Assembly: GCF_001718695.1 (NCBI RefSeq)
Contig: NZ_CP013420.1
Span: forward strand, 434,001-498,000
Length of the DNA stretch: 64,000 nt
DNA from: Burkholderia ubonensis
GTDB lineage: Bacteria > Pseudomonadota > Gammaproteobacteria > Burkholderiales > Burkholderiaceae
Direction of reading: 5' to 3'
Shown here: positions 54,814-63,613 of the stretch, one piece after another
Position numbering within the stretch: the stretch's first letter is position 1
Layout: each line of letters opens with the position of its first letter
The notes under the pieces: generated by a model
Databases searched by the model: none
What the model was told of the DNA's origin: nothing
Seen by the model: the letters and a program-made list of their open reading frames with translations, nothing else
Program-made: the position numbers and the translations under genes

Positions 54814-55704
54814 GTGGAAGTCGGATTTTGCGGACCGGGATTGATGGGCGCGCCGATGATTCGGCATCTGCTGGCGGCGGGTCACCGCGTCGGCGTGTGG
54901 AATCGCACGCGCGCGAAATCGGAGGCGCTCGCGGCCGACGGCGCGCAGGTCGTCGACACGCCGCGCGCGCTGGCGGAGCAGGTCGAAACGGTGCTGCTGT
55001 GCGTGCTGGACGCGCGCGCGGTCGGCGACGTCGTGTTCGGCCCGGACGGCCTGCTGTCCGGCGACTCGGCGGCGCGCCGCGTGCGGCGCATCGTCGACCA
55101 CTCGAGCATTCCGCCCGGCGTGACGCGCGATTATGCGAAGCGCGCGGCGGACCTCGGCGTCGGCTGGGTCGACGCGCCGGTGTCGGGCGGCGTGCCCGGC
55201 GCGCAGGCCGGCACGCTCGCAGTGATGGCGGGCGGCCGCGCGGAGGATCTCGATGCGGTGCGGCCGCTGATCGATGCGTACGCCGCGCGCATCACGCACA
55301 TGGGCGACGCGGGCGCGGGCCAGACCGCGAAGCTGTGCAACCAGGCGATCGTCACCGCGACCGTCACCGCGATCGCAGAGGCGGTGGGTCTCGCGCAGGC
55401 GAGCGGCATCGACGCCGCGCGCCTCGCGCAAGCGCTTGCCGGCGGCTGGGCGGATTCGGTGCTGCTGCAGACGTTCGTGCCGCGCATGACCTCGGGCGGA
55501 CACACTCCGATCGGCGCGCTCGGCACGTTTCAGAAGGACGTCGACACGATTGCCGATGCGGCGCGCGACACGGGCGCGGTGATGCCGGTGTCGGCCACCG
55601 TCCAGCAGGTGCTGAGGCTCGGCGCGGCGATGGGGCTCGCCGATGCGGACTTCGCCGCGTTCATCGATATCGTCAGGCCGGGGAACCGGCGCCGGCAGGC
55701 GTGA
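54814..55704 (+). CDS. NAD(P)-dependent beta-hydroxyacid dehydrogenase
   Basis: 296 residues. N-terminal Rossmann loop EVGFCGPGLMGAPM (about 2-15), substrate signature DAPVSGGVPGAQAGTLAVMA (about 120-139) and the catalytic Lys in GAGQTAKLCNQ (about 172) define the 3-hydroxyisobutyrate/tartronate-semialdehyde reductase family. The substrate is not certain; tartronate semialdehyde or succinate/glyoxylate semialdehydes are candidates, and the nearby glyoxylate-producing cluster makes the first attractive. The start is GTG at 54814, preceded by GAGG; an upstream ATG frame adds 17 unlikely residues. Confidence 0.85.
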   Translation: MEVGFCGPGLMGAPMIRHLLAAGHRVGVWNRTRAKSEALAADGAQVVDTPRALAEQVETVLLCVLDARAVGDVVFGPDGLLSGDSAARRVRRIVDHSSIPPGVTRDYAKRAADLGVGWVDAPVSGGVPGAQAGTLAVMAGGRAEDLDAVRPLIDAYAARITHMGDAGAGQTAKLCNQAIVTATVTAIAEAVGLAQASGIDAARLAQALAGGWADSVLLQTFVPRMTSGGHTPIGALGTFQKDVDTIADAARDTGAVMPVSATVQQVLRLGAAMGLADADFAAFIDIVRPGNRRRQA

Positions 55705-55723
55705 CGGCAACGCATGAATGGCG

Positions 55724-55749
55724 GATGGGCCGCCCGGAGGCGGCCCATC
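55724..55749. repeat. 11-bp inverted repeat between converging genes
   Basis: GATGGGCCGCC (55724-55734) pairs with GGCGGCCCATC (55739-55749) around a CGGA loop. It has no T-run on either strand, so it may be a weak or Rho-assisted terminator for the two converging genes. Confidence 0.5.
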
Positions 55750-55765
55750 GAAAACCGGCGTTGAA

Positions 55766-56212
55766 TCAGCCGAGCGAGCGGGGCGTCGTGTCCCCGGCGT
55801 TCTGTCGACCGAGTCCGCTGCGCAGGCTCGCTTTCGCGCCTGCACCAAATTCGGGCAGGATGCGCGCACGGGCGCGGCTCGCGAACACGAGGAAGCCGAA
55901 GCCGTTGGACTCGTACCAGTAGCCGCCGTTTTCGAGGCCGTCGAGCGGCTGTTCGAGCGCGTTGGCGATCGATTCGATGCAGCGCTTGCGCAGTTCGGCG
56001 ATCGCCGGGTATGGCGGCTGCGCGCCGCGCACGCTGCACAGGAGCACGTCCAGGCCGGGAAGCACATGCGCGTACAGCACCGGTTCGTCCTGCGCGCGGG
56101 CGCGCGCGATCTTGGTGTCGAGCTGGGCGAACGGTTTCGAGTGGCGCAATACCGCGAGGAACGATTCCTGGCCATCCTGCTGCGCGCGTCGACGTTTCTT
56201 CGGGAAGGACAT
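55766..56212 (-). CDS. Hypothetical protein, 148 residues
   Basis: I do not recognise the family. The N-terminus is very basic (MSFPKKRRRAQQDGQES), the middle has a compact alpha/beta character (VLYAHVLPGLDVLLCSVRG, then a helix IAELRKRCIESIANALEQ) and a strand-rich part (GGYWYESNGFGFLVFASR). The last ~25 residues look disordered. Start 56212 has a GAGG about 9 nt upstream; an in-frame ATG at 56257 would add 15 residues. No signal peptide is evident. It stands alone between converging and same-strand genes. Confidence 0.6.
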   Translation of the reverse strand: MSFPKKRRRAQQDGQESFLAVLRHSKPFAQLDTKIARARAQDEPVLYAHVLPGLDVLLCSVRGAQPPYPAIAELRKRCIESIANALEQPLDGLENGGYWYESNGFGFLVFASRARARILPEFGAGAKASLRSGLGRQNAGDTTPRSLG

Positions 56213-56497
56213 AAACACTCGCCTCAAAAACAATTGCAAGAAATGCGGCATTTTCATGCGACCCACTCCCGGCTATGTACGCCGCATGTCGATCCTTTAT
56301 AGCACACGAAAATGCTGCGCTCGTGCAGTGCGACGATCGATGTCTCCCGTCGACCTGCTCGCCACCGACACAGTCAGCGCTTGGCGCCTGTACTGTCGTT
56401 TAGTCTCCATCATAGACCCGGTTTCCCGGCGCGTGCATCCGCTCGTCACAAAAAAATGCGAGGCGCCGGCGTGGCGTCCCGCATGGCGCGCGGCAAC
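56213..56497. other. Gap upstream of the hypothetical gene
   Basis: About 285 bp. TATAAA on the minus strand (56296-56301) may be the -10 for the hypothetical gene. Nothing else is seen. Confidence 0.35.
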
Positions 56498-56521
56498 AAA
56501 AAGGCCCGCACACGGCGGGCC
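56498..56521 (-). terminator. Intrinsic terminator after mscL (minus strand)
   Basis: 7-bp stem GGCCCGC / GCGGGCC (56503-56509 with 56515-56521) followed on the minus strand by five T's (56498-56502). Confidence 0.78.
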
Positions 56522-56545
56522 TGGCTGACGACGGCGGCCAGTTGC

Positions 56546-56977
56546 TCAGCGCTGCTTGAGCGAATCGCGGATCTCGCGCAGCAGCACGATGTCTTCCGGC
56601 GTCGCGGCCGGCGCGGCTTCCGCGGGCTTGCGCAGCTTGTTGATGAATTTCACCATCAGGAAAATGATGAACGCGAGGATGATGAAGTTGATCAGCACGG
56701 TGATGAACGAACCGTAGCCGAACGCCGCGACGCCCGCGGCCTGCAGGTCCTTGAACGAATCGGGATTACCCTTGAACGACGGCGGGATCGTGCCGAGCAG
56801 TACGAATTTGTTCGAGAAATCCAGGCCGCCCGTCAGGACGCCGATGACCGGCATGATCAGGTCCTTCACGATCGAGTCGACGATCTTCGAGAACGCGCCG
56901 CCGATGATCACGCCGACGGCGAGATCCATCACGTTGCCCTTGACGGCGAACTCCTTGAATTCCTTGATGATGCTCAT
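56546..56977 (-). CDS. mscL: Large-conductance mechanosensitive channel MscL
   Basis: 143 residues. It opens under membrane tension to release solutes during hypo-osmotic shock. It has the amphipathic N-terminus [20 protein letters not shown], the pore helix [20 protein letters not shown], a periplasmic loop, the second helix and the C-terminal bundle ending LLREIRDSL. The ATG at 56977 has an AGGAG upstream. It follows the PspA-TPR pair on the same strand after 226 bp. Confidence 0.97.
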   Translation of the reverse strand: MSIIKEFKEFAVKGNVMDLAVGVIIGGAFSKIVDSIVKDLIMPVIGVLTGGLDFSNKFVLLGTIPPSFKGNPDSFKDLQAAGVAAFGYGSFITVLINFIILAFIIFLMVKFINKLRKPAEAAPAATPEDIVLLREIRDSLKQR

Positions 56978-57203
56978 GAGCGGCTTTCTCCTGGTTGGGG
57001 CAAGGGAAGGCGTGCCGTGACGCGTTGCGTCGAATTCAGGGTCGGTGGCACGCCGATGGCCGCATGATAGCGAACGTGCCCCATTGCCGATAGCCCATCT
57101 TGAAATGATTGACAAATCGGTGCCGCGAGCGGGTTCCGGCGTTGCGGAGCCCGCTCGCGCGGGACGCCGGCGCGCGATGCGGCAGCGCCCCGGGTCGTGA
57201 CGA

Positions 57204-58412
57204 TCAGGTGTCCGTCCAGCCGTCGTCGTTGCTGCCGAGATCGACGTTGCTGCTGTTGCCGCTGCTGCCGTCGTCCCAGTTCGTATCGTCGCCGCGGCCG
57301 AGGTCGAAGCCCGGATCGGCTTCGCGCCGGCGGTGCTCGTCGTCGACGATCACCTCGCGTTCGATTACGCGGTCGCGGCCGCCGGACATCGCCTGGCCGA
57401 GCAGCACGCCGGTCAGGAGTCCGCCCATGCCGCCGCCGAAGCCGCCGCCACCTTGCTGGATCACGACGGGCGGTTGCTGCTGCGGTGGATACTGCGGCGG
57501 ATATTGCGGTGGGTAAGGGGGCGGAACCTGCTGCGGCGGGTACGGCTGGCCCTGCGCGCCGCTCAGGCGGTCCGCTTCCTGCGCGAACACCGAGCCGCTG
57601 CCGCCGGCCGGCGCGCTCGCCGGCGCGGCCGGATCGGGCCGGCCTTCGACGCGCGCCTTCACGCTCGCGTGGCGTTTCTCGAGCTCGTCGACGCGGTACG
57701 ACGGCACCGGGTTCTTGCCGTTCGACAGCGCCTCGACGAGTTCGCGCGCGTCGGTCTCGATCCCCTCGAGCTCGCTCGTCAGCGCGGCGGCGCCGGGCGC
57801 CGTCGACAGGCGCGCGTCGAGCTTGAGCGGGCGGATGCCGTTGAGCACGTCGGTTGCGCGCTTCAATTGCGCGCGGCGTTCGTCGTCGGCGCGCGTGTCG
57901 CCGGCCGAGCGCGCGCGCCGCAGCGTCCAGCGCAGCACCAGCGCGATCACCGCGACGATCAGGCCAAGGCCGATCCACATGCCGGCCGACGGCCCGTGCT
58001 TTTCCGCGGGCGCGAGCGACGACTGAAGCGTACCGCTCCGGGCGCTTGCCGACGGCGCGTTGCTCATGGACGGCGCGTTGCTCACGCGGCCGGCGTCCGC
58101 GCGGATGCGCGCTTCCGTCTGCGCGAAGCGCGACGGATCGGTGAACCGCAACTGCGGATCGAGCGTCTTCGCACGTTGCAGCTGCGCGAGCGCGTCGGAC
58201 GCACGGCCTTCGCGATCGAGCACCTGTGCATACAGGTAGTGCGCGTGCGCGTTGTTCGGATGCGCGTCGATGACTTGCGACAGCTGCGTGTCGGCGCGCT
58301 GCCAGTCGCGCTGCGCGATCGACTGTTCGACCTGCTGCAGCGACGGTACCGCGAACGCGGCGGACGACAACGTCAGCAGCGCGAAGCCGAGAGCGGCGAG
58401 GGATTTCTTCAT
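57204..58412 (-). CDS. TPR-containing membrane protein with Pro/Gly-rich tail
   Basis: 402 residues. Signal-peptide-like N-terminus (about 1-21, ending AAFA), two TPR-like units (about 25-95; [19 protein letters not shown]), a membrane helix (about 150-172; [19 protein letters not shown]), a charged helical region (about 180-280), then a Pro/Tyr/Gln repeat segment (four PPQYP-type units near 300) and a Gly-rich hydrophobic patch ([19 protein letters not shown]). It starts 75 nt after the PspA-family gene, so it probably belongs with that membrane-maintenance function. The family name is unknown to me. Confidence 0.75.
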   Translation of the reverse strand: MKKSLAALGFALLTLSSAAFAVPSLQQVEQSIAQRDWQRADTQLSQVIDAHPNNAHAHYLYAQVLDREGRASDALAQLQRAKTLDPQLRFTDPSRFAQTEARIRADAGRVSNAPSMSNAPSASARSGTLQSSLAPAEKHGPSAGMWIGLGLIVAVIALVLRWTLRRARSAGDTRADDERRAQLKRATDVLNGIRPLKLDARLSTAPGAAALTSELEGIETDARELVEALSNGKNPVPSYRVDELEKRHASVKARVEGRPDPAAPASAPAGGSGSVFAQEADRLSGAQGQPYPPQQVPPPYPPQYPPQYPPQQQPPVVIQQGGGGFGGGMGGLLTGVLLGQAMSGGRDRVIEREVIVDDEHRRREADPGFDLGRGDDTNWDDGSSGNSSNVDLGSNDDGWTDT

Positions 58413-58487
58413 GATCGAACCGGGCGCGCGCGCCCGTCTCCTTGGGATCGATGCGCGCCGCGCCGGCACCCCGGGCGGCGCGCGCCG

Positions 58488-59168
58488 TTACTGCGCGGGC
58501 GTATCGAGCTGCTTCTTCAGCGCAGCGAGTCGATCCTCGACCGACGGGCCCTTGTTCAGCGCGGCGAGCTTGTCGTCGAGCGCCTTGCCGCTCGACGTGT
58601 CGGCCGAATTGAGGCGGGCGTCCGAACGCGCGTTCTGCAGCGCGACCTTGTCCTCGAGCTTCTGGAAATCTTCCGACAGGTTCTTGCCGCCGATCCCGCC
58701 GAGCGCGGTGGCCGCGACGTCCTTCGCCTGCGCGATTTCCTGCTTCGCCTGCAGGATGTTCGAGCGGGCGTTCAGGTCGTTGCGGCGCTGGCGCATCTCG
58801 GCGATCTGCCCCTTCAGCCTGTCGACCGACGGCTCGAGCGTCGCGAGTTCGGCGGCGAGCGCATCGCGCTCCGCCTCGGCGTTCGCCTGCGCGCCGAGCG
58901 CTTCGCGCGCGAGCGACTCGTCGCCCGACTGCAGCGCGCGCCTGGCGCCGTCCTCGTACTTCTTCACCTTGTCGTCGGCCGCATCGCGCTTGCTGCGCTG
59001 GGTCGCGACCTGCGCCTCGATCTCGATCAGCGAGTTCTCGGCGCGGCCGATGCTGTCGTCGAGCTCTCGCACGATCTGCCGTGCGTCGCGCGACGGGTCC
59101 TGCACCGAGTCGGCCGCGTCGTTCAGCAAGCCCTTGAGCGTGCGCGAAATAGAGTCGAAAAGCGACAT
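58488..59168 (-). CDS. PspA/IM30 family protein
   Basis: 226 residues. The chain is one long coiled coil (about 20-190) beginning MSLFDSISRTLKGLLNDAAD, the amphipathic helix with which PspA-family proteins bind membranes. E. coli PspA protects membrane integrity and restrains PspF; no pspF or pspBC is visible here, so this is a stand-alone paralogue (YjfJ-like). It is probably co-transcribed with the TPR protein downstream. Confidence 0.87.
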   Translation of the reverse strand: MSLFDSISRTLKGLLNDAADSVQDPSRDARQIVRELDDSIGRAENSLIEIEAQVATQRSKRDAADDKVKKYEDGARRALQSGDESLAREALGAQANAEAERDALAAELATLEPSVDRLKGQIAEMRQRRNDLNARSNILQAKQEIAQAKDVAATALGGIGGKNLSEDFQKLEDKVALQNARSDARLNSADTSSGKALDDKLAALNKGPSVEDRLAALKKQLDTPAQ

Positions 59169-59616
59169 GAAATCCTCCGTGTGTGAAAGGCGCCGCATCG
59201 TAGCGGCGTGGCCCTCGGCGGTGCCGGTTCCGGCCCGCGATTGCCGGCGGATATTACACCACCGGATCACTTAAATACGGCTTAAACGTGCAAGTTCAAG
59301 CGATGCGAATTCCGGGCCGGAAAACCGCGCGCCGAGTCTTTCATGATTGAAAGCCCGGGCGCGCGGGTTTCGTGTTCATGATAGGCCGGGCAGGCGGGCA
59401 AAATGGCGCGCGCAGCGCCGCGGCGCGGGAATTTTTACAAAAAATCGCGAAGCCAATCGATTGATTTCATTAAAATGCGCTGTCACGTCGCGGGAACGGA
59501 TCGCCGCGCGACGCGGTCTGTCGACGTGACGAATGTGTCACGATGCACTCTCTCTCGATTCATCCGCTTGCATTCCGCATGCGTCCGAGGGCGCAATGCG
59601 CGCCCGCCATTCCGAC
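59169..59616. other. Divergent control region between the PspA-family gene and the PBP gene
   Basis: 448 bp. An AT-rich patch at 59,430-59,476 includes a TAAAAT (59471-59476) that could be the -10 for the PBP gene, with no clear -35. No gene is seen in the rest. Confidence 0.4.
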
Positions 59617-62133
59617 ATGCCAATTATCAAACGACCGCCTTCTTCTCCCGCCAGGAACGAACCTCACTACACGCTGCGCCGTTCGCCCGCGGGAGCCTAT
59701 TACACCGATGACGACGACCGCGATGCGCACCGCGGCGGGTCGCATGACGGCGGCGGCGGGGGCCGCCGCTCGTTCCGCTCGCGCGTCGCGCTGTGGTTCG
59801 TCGGCCTGTTCGCCACGCTGGCCGTCGTCGGCGCGCTGATCGTCGGCTATGCGCTCGTCGTGATGGCGCCGCAGCTGCCGTCGCTCGATGCGCTGACGAA
59901 CTACCAGCCGAAGGTGCCGTTGCGCGTCTACTCCGCCGATCACGTGCTGATCGGCGAATTCGGCGAGGAGCGCCGCAGCCTCGTGCGCTTCCAGGAGATT
60001 CCCGACGTGATGAAGAAGGCGGTGCTCGCGATCGAGGACTACCGCTTCTACGAACACGGCGGCGTCGACTTCCTCGGCATCCTGCGTGCCGGCGTCGCCG
60101 ACCTGATGCACGGCGGCGCGCGCCAGGGCGCGAGCACGATCACGATGCAGGTCGCGCGCAACTTCTTCCTGTCGAGCGAGAAGACCTACACGCGCAAGAT
60201 CTACGAAATGCTGCTCGCGTACAAGATCGAGAAGGCCCTGACGAAGGACCAGATCCTCGAGCTGTACATGAACCAGATCTACCTCGGCCAGCGCGCGTAC
60301 GGTTTCGCCGCGGCTGCGCGGGTTTACTTCGGCAAGGACCTGAAGGACATCACGCTGGCGGAAGCCGCGATGCTGGCGGGCCTGCCGAAGGCGCCGTCCG
60401 CGTACAACCCGGTCGTCAATCCGAAGCGCGCGAAGGTGCGTCAGGAATACATCCTGAAGCGGATGCGCGAGGTCGGCTACATCACGCAGCCGCAGTACGA
60501 CCAGGCGATCAAGGAAGAGATCCACGTGCGCACCCCGGGCAACCAGTACGCGGTGCATGCCGAGTACGTCGCCGAGATGGTGCGGCAGATGATGTACGCG
60601 CAGTACAAGGACGAGACGTATACGCGCGGCCTGACGGTCACGACGACGATCAATGCGGCGGACCAGGAAGCGGCGTACCAGGCCGTGCGGCGCGGCATTC
60701 TCGATTACGAGCGCCGCCACGGCTACCGCGGGCCGGAAGGCTTCATCACGCTGCCGGCGGCCGGCGACGACCGCGACGAGGCGATCGACGACGCGCTCGC
60801 CGATCACCCGGACAACGGCGACCTGCAGTCGGCGGTGGTGCTGGCCGCCGCGCCGAACGCGGTCGAGGTGCAGTTCGTCGGCGGCGCGACGGCCACGATC
60901 GGCGCGGGCGGGCTGCGCTTCGTCGCAGCGGCGCTCGGGCCGCGCGCGAACGCCACGCTGAAGATCAAGCCCGGCTCGATCGTGCGTGTGCTGAAGGACG
61001 CGAAGACGGGCTGGCAGGTCGTGCAGCTGCCGCAGGTCGAGGGCGCGCTCGTCGCGATCGCGCCGCAGGACGGCGCGATCCGCTCGCTCGTCGGCGGCTT
61101 CGACTACAACAAGAGCAAGTTCAACCACGTGACGCAGGCATGGCGGCAGCCGGGCTCGTCGTTCAAGCCGTTCGTCTACTCGGCGTCGCTCGACAAGGGG
61201 CTCGGGCCGGCGACGATCATCAACGACGCGCCGCTGTATTTCCCGCCGAGCGTGCCGGGCGGCACCGCGTGGGAGCCGAAGGACGACGACCAGCCGGACG
61301 GCCCGATGTCGATGCGCACCGGCCTGCAGCGTTCGAAGAACCTCGTGTCGATCCGCATTCTCGCGTCGATCGGCACGCAGTACGCACAGGAGTACGTGAC
61401 GCAGCGCTTCGGCTTCGATCCGGCGAAGACGCCGCCGTACCTGCCGATGGCGCTCGGCGCGGGGCTCGTCACGCCGCTGCAGCTCGCGACCGGCTACGCG
61501 GTGTTCGCGAACGGCGGCTACAAGGTCGATCCGTACCTGATCGCCGAAGTCGACGACGCGCGCGGCCAGCCGCTGCAGAAGGCGCAGCCGGTGATCGCCG
61601 GCGGCACCGCGCCGCGCACGATCGAAGGCCGCAACGCGTACGTGATGAACAGCCTGCTGCACACGGTCGCGACGGCCGGCACGGGCGCCGGCTCCAACGT
61701 GCTGGGGCGCGGCGACCTGCAGGGCAAGACGGGTACGACCAACGACGCGAAGGACGGCTGGTTCGCCGGCTATCAGCAGTCGCTCGTCGCGGTCGCGTGG
61801 ATGGGCTTCGACCAGCCGAAGAGCCTCGGCAGCCGCGAATTCGGCGCGCAGCTCGCGCTGCCGATCTGGGTGGGCTACATGCGCACCGCGCTGCAGGGCG
61901 TACCGGAGCAGCCGATGCCGATGCCTGACGGACTGACGACGATCGACGGCGAGCTGTACTACGCGGATCGCACGCCGGGCGCCGGCTTCGTCGCGAGCGT
62001 CGACATCAACCCGGCGGCCAATGCGATGAGCGCGAACGACGCGCTCGGCTCGGCCGGCGTGGCGGGCCTGGCGCCGCCGCCCGTGACCGCGCAGGAGAAG
62101 CAGCAGATCATGGACATGTTCGAGAGCAAGTAA
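59617..62133 (+). CDS. mrcA: Class A penicillin-binding protein 1A (transglycosylase/transpeptidase)
   Basis: 838 residues. It polymerises and crosslinks peptidoglycan at the inner membrane. After a Gly/Asp-rich cytoplasmic N-terminus comes one membrane helix (about 57-80), the GT51 glycosyltransferase domain (IEDYRFYEHGGVD with the catalytic Glu; RQGASTITMQVARNF) and the transpeptidase domain with the nucleophile Ser in PGSSFKPF, then SKN and KTGTT. An OB-like domain is inserted between them. The start is uncertain: 59617 gives MPIIKRPPSS, while 59596 has a better ribosome-binding site (GAGGG) and adds seven residues. Confidence 0.93.
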   Translation: MPIIKRPPSSPARNEPHYTLRRSPAGAYYTDDDDRDAHRGGSHDGGGGGRRSFRSRVALWFVGLFATLAVVGALIVGYALVVMAPQLPSLDALTNYQPKVPLRVYSADHVLIGEFGEERRSLVRFQEIPDVMKKAVLAIEDYRFYEHGGVDFLGILRAGVADLMHGGARQGASTITMQVARNFFLSSEKTYTRKIYEMLLAYKIEKALTKDQILELYMNQIYLGQRAYGFAAAARVYFGKDLKDITLAEAAMLAGLPKAPSAYNPVVNPKRAKVRQEYILKRMREVGYITQPQYDQAIKEEIHVRTPGNQYAVHAEYVAEMVRQMMYAQYKDETYTRGLTVTTTINAADQEAAYQAVRRGILDYERRHGYRGPEGFITLPAAGDDRDEAIDDALADHPDNGDLQSAVVLAAAPNAVEVQFVGGATATIGAGGLRFVAAALGPRANATLKIKPGSIVRVLKDAKTGWQVVQLPQVEGALVAIAPQDGAIRSLVGGFDYNKSKFNHVTQAWRQPGSSFKPFVYSASLDKGLGPATIINDAPLYFPPSVPGGTAWEPKDDDQPDGPMSMRTGLQRSKNLVSIRILASIGTQYAQEYVTQRFGFDPAKTPPYLPMALGAGLVTPLQLATGYAVFANGGYKVDPYLIAEVDDARGQPLQKAQPVIAGGTAPRTIEGRNAYVMNSLLHTVATAGTGAGSNVLGRGDLQGKTGTTNDAKDGWFAGYQQSLVAVAWMGFDQPKSLGSREFGAQLALPIWVGYMRTALQGVPEQPMPMPDGLTTIDGELYYADRTPGAGFVASVDINPAANAMSANDALGSAGVAGLAPPPVTAQEKQQIMDMFESK

Positions 62134-62158
62134 GCGGAACACTGACGTGTCGACTGCA

Positions 62159-62182
62159 ACGGGCGCCTTCGGGCGCCCGTTT
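62159..62182 (+). terminator. Terminator-like hairpin after the PBP gene
   Basis: 9-bp stem ACGGGCGCC / GGCGCCCGT (62159-62167 with 62172-62180) with a TTCG tetraloop and a short T-run. Confidence 0.75.
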
Positions 62183-62476
62183 CGTTTGCGTGCGGCCGCG
62201 CGTCGACGTCGATCGCGAACCCGAGCAGACCGGCGGTCGGGTGCCGGCGCGACGCGCACGCCGATGGTTCGATGGTTCGTGTGAGGAATCGCCCGCGCTA
62301 CGCGTGGCGGATCGCCGCGATGCAACGGACGGCGATGATCGGGATCACGAAGGGTCGGGTGCGCCGCGCAAAGCGCCGAGGGATCGCGTTCGCCGGCCGC
62401 ATCTGCCTATTTTGCGTCCGGCCCCGTGCGCGCACGTAAAACGCTGCGCGCTCAACCACTTGCGGAGAGGTGCGGC

Positions 62477-62517
62477 GGGTTATCAACAGGGCTGTCAACA
62501 AAAACTGGGGATAACCC
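62477..62517. repeat. Inverted repeat with DnaA-box-like arms
   Basis: GGGTTATC (62477-62484) and GATAACCC (62510-62517) are perfect inverted copies 25 bp apart. The left arm is part of TTATCAACA (62480-62488) and the right arm read on the minus strand is TTATCCCCA (62514-62506). Each differs by one base from the DnaA box TTATCCACA. The rest of the ~350-bp gap around it holds no visible gene. Confidence 0.5.
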
Positions 62518-62535
62518 TGAGCGTCGCGAGCGCGT

Positions 62536-63552
62536 TCAGCGCTGCAACTGCGCGTGCGCGAGGTGCATGCCGAGCGTGACCGGATCGGTGTTGGTGCCCG
62601 ACAGCAGCACGCCGACCCGCTTGCCCTGCAGCGTCTCGCGCAGCGGGCCGAGCAGGGCGGCCATCGCCGCCGCGCAGGCCGGCTCGATGGCGACCTTCAG
62701 GTGCGAGAACAGGTACAGCATCGCCGTGCGCAGCGCGTCGTCCGAGACGGTGACGATGCTGTCGATGTGGCGGCGGCACAGCTGGTAGCTGTATTCCTCG
62801 GTGTGCGGCGCCATCAGCGAATCGGCGATCGTGTGCATCGCGGCCATCTTGACCGTGTGGTTGGCCGCGAAGCTGCGGCTCATTGCGTCGGCGCCGTCAG
62901 GCTCGACGCCATACACGTGCACGCGCGGATTCGCGAGCCGCAGCGCGGTCGACACGCCGGCCGCGAGCCCGCCGCCGCCGATCGGCACGATCACCGCGTC
63001 GAGGTCGGGTGTCTGCGTCGCCCATTCGTAGCCGAGCGTCGCGGTGCCGAGGATGGTGTGATAGCCGTTGAACGGATGGATGAAGAAGCGGCCTTCCTCG
63101 GCCTCGATCCGGCGCACCAGATCGAACGCCTGCGACGCGCTCGCCGCCAGCACGACCTCCGCGCGGTACTGCTTGCATTGCGCGATGCGCGTCGGGCTCG
63201 CGGTATGGAACATCACGACCTTTGCGCTGCTGCCGAGCCGCATCGCCGCATACGCGACCGCCGCCGCATGGTTGCCGGCCGACACGCAGGTGACCCCGGC
63301 ATTGCGGCGCGCCTCGTCGAGCGCGAGCAGGTGCGTGAACGCGCCGCGCGCCTTGAAGCTGCCGCTGGCCTGCAGCAGTTCGAACTTGAAGTTGACGTGC
63401 GTGCCTTCGAGCGAAGGCAGGTCGGCGCGCTCGAACACCGGTGTGCGCGAGACCCATGGCGACAGCGCGAAGTGCTGCGCGGCGATTTCGTCGAGCGTCG
63501 GGATCGGCTCGCCGTCGATCGTGTGGGCGGTGCCCTGTTGTGGTGTCGACAT
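62536..63552 (-). CDS. Threonine/serine dehydratase-like PLP enzyme
   Basis: 338 residues, fold type II. The PLP lysine is in ASGSFKARGAF (about residue 68), the phosphate loop is GGGGLAAGVS (about 192-201), and SAGNHAAAVAYAA lies near residue 91. It lacks the C-terminal ACT regulatory domain of biosynthetic IlvA, so it is a catabolic-type dehydratase or a related ammonia-lyase. The substrate is uncertain. It is followed upstream on the same strand by an M20 deacetylase, 61 nt away. Confidence 0.85.
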   Translation of the reverse strand: MSTPQQGTAHTIDGEPIPTLDEIAAQHFALSPWVSRTPVFERADLPSLEGTHVNFKFELLQASGSFKARGAFTHLLALDEARRNAGVTCVSAGNHAAAVAYAAMRLGSSAKVVMFHTASPTRIAQCKQYRAEVVLAASASQAFDLVRRIEAEEGRFFIHPFNGYHTILGTATLGYEWATQTPDLDAVIVPIGGGGLAAGVSTALRLANPRVHVYGVEPDGADAMSRSFAANHTVKMAAMHTIADSLMAPHTEEYSYQLCRRHIDSIVTVSDDALRTAMLYLFSHLKVAIEPACAAAMAALLGPLRETLQGKRVGVLLSGTNTDPVTLGMHLAHAQLQR

Positions 63553-63613
63553 GGCCTGGCGTGTGGGGGGAGTGAACCGGCCCGCCCACGCGAGCCGGCG
63601 TGGCGGGAAACGG

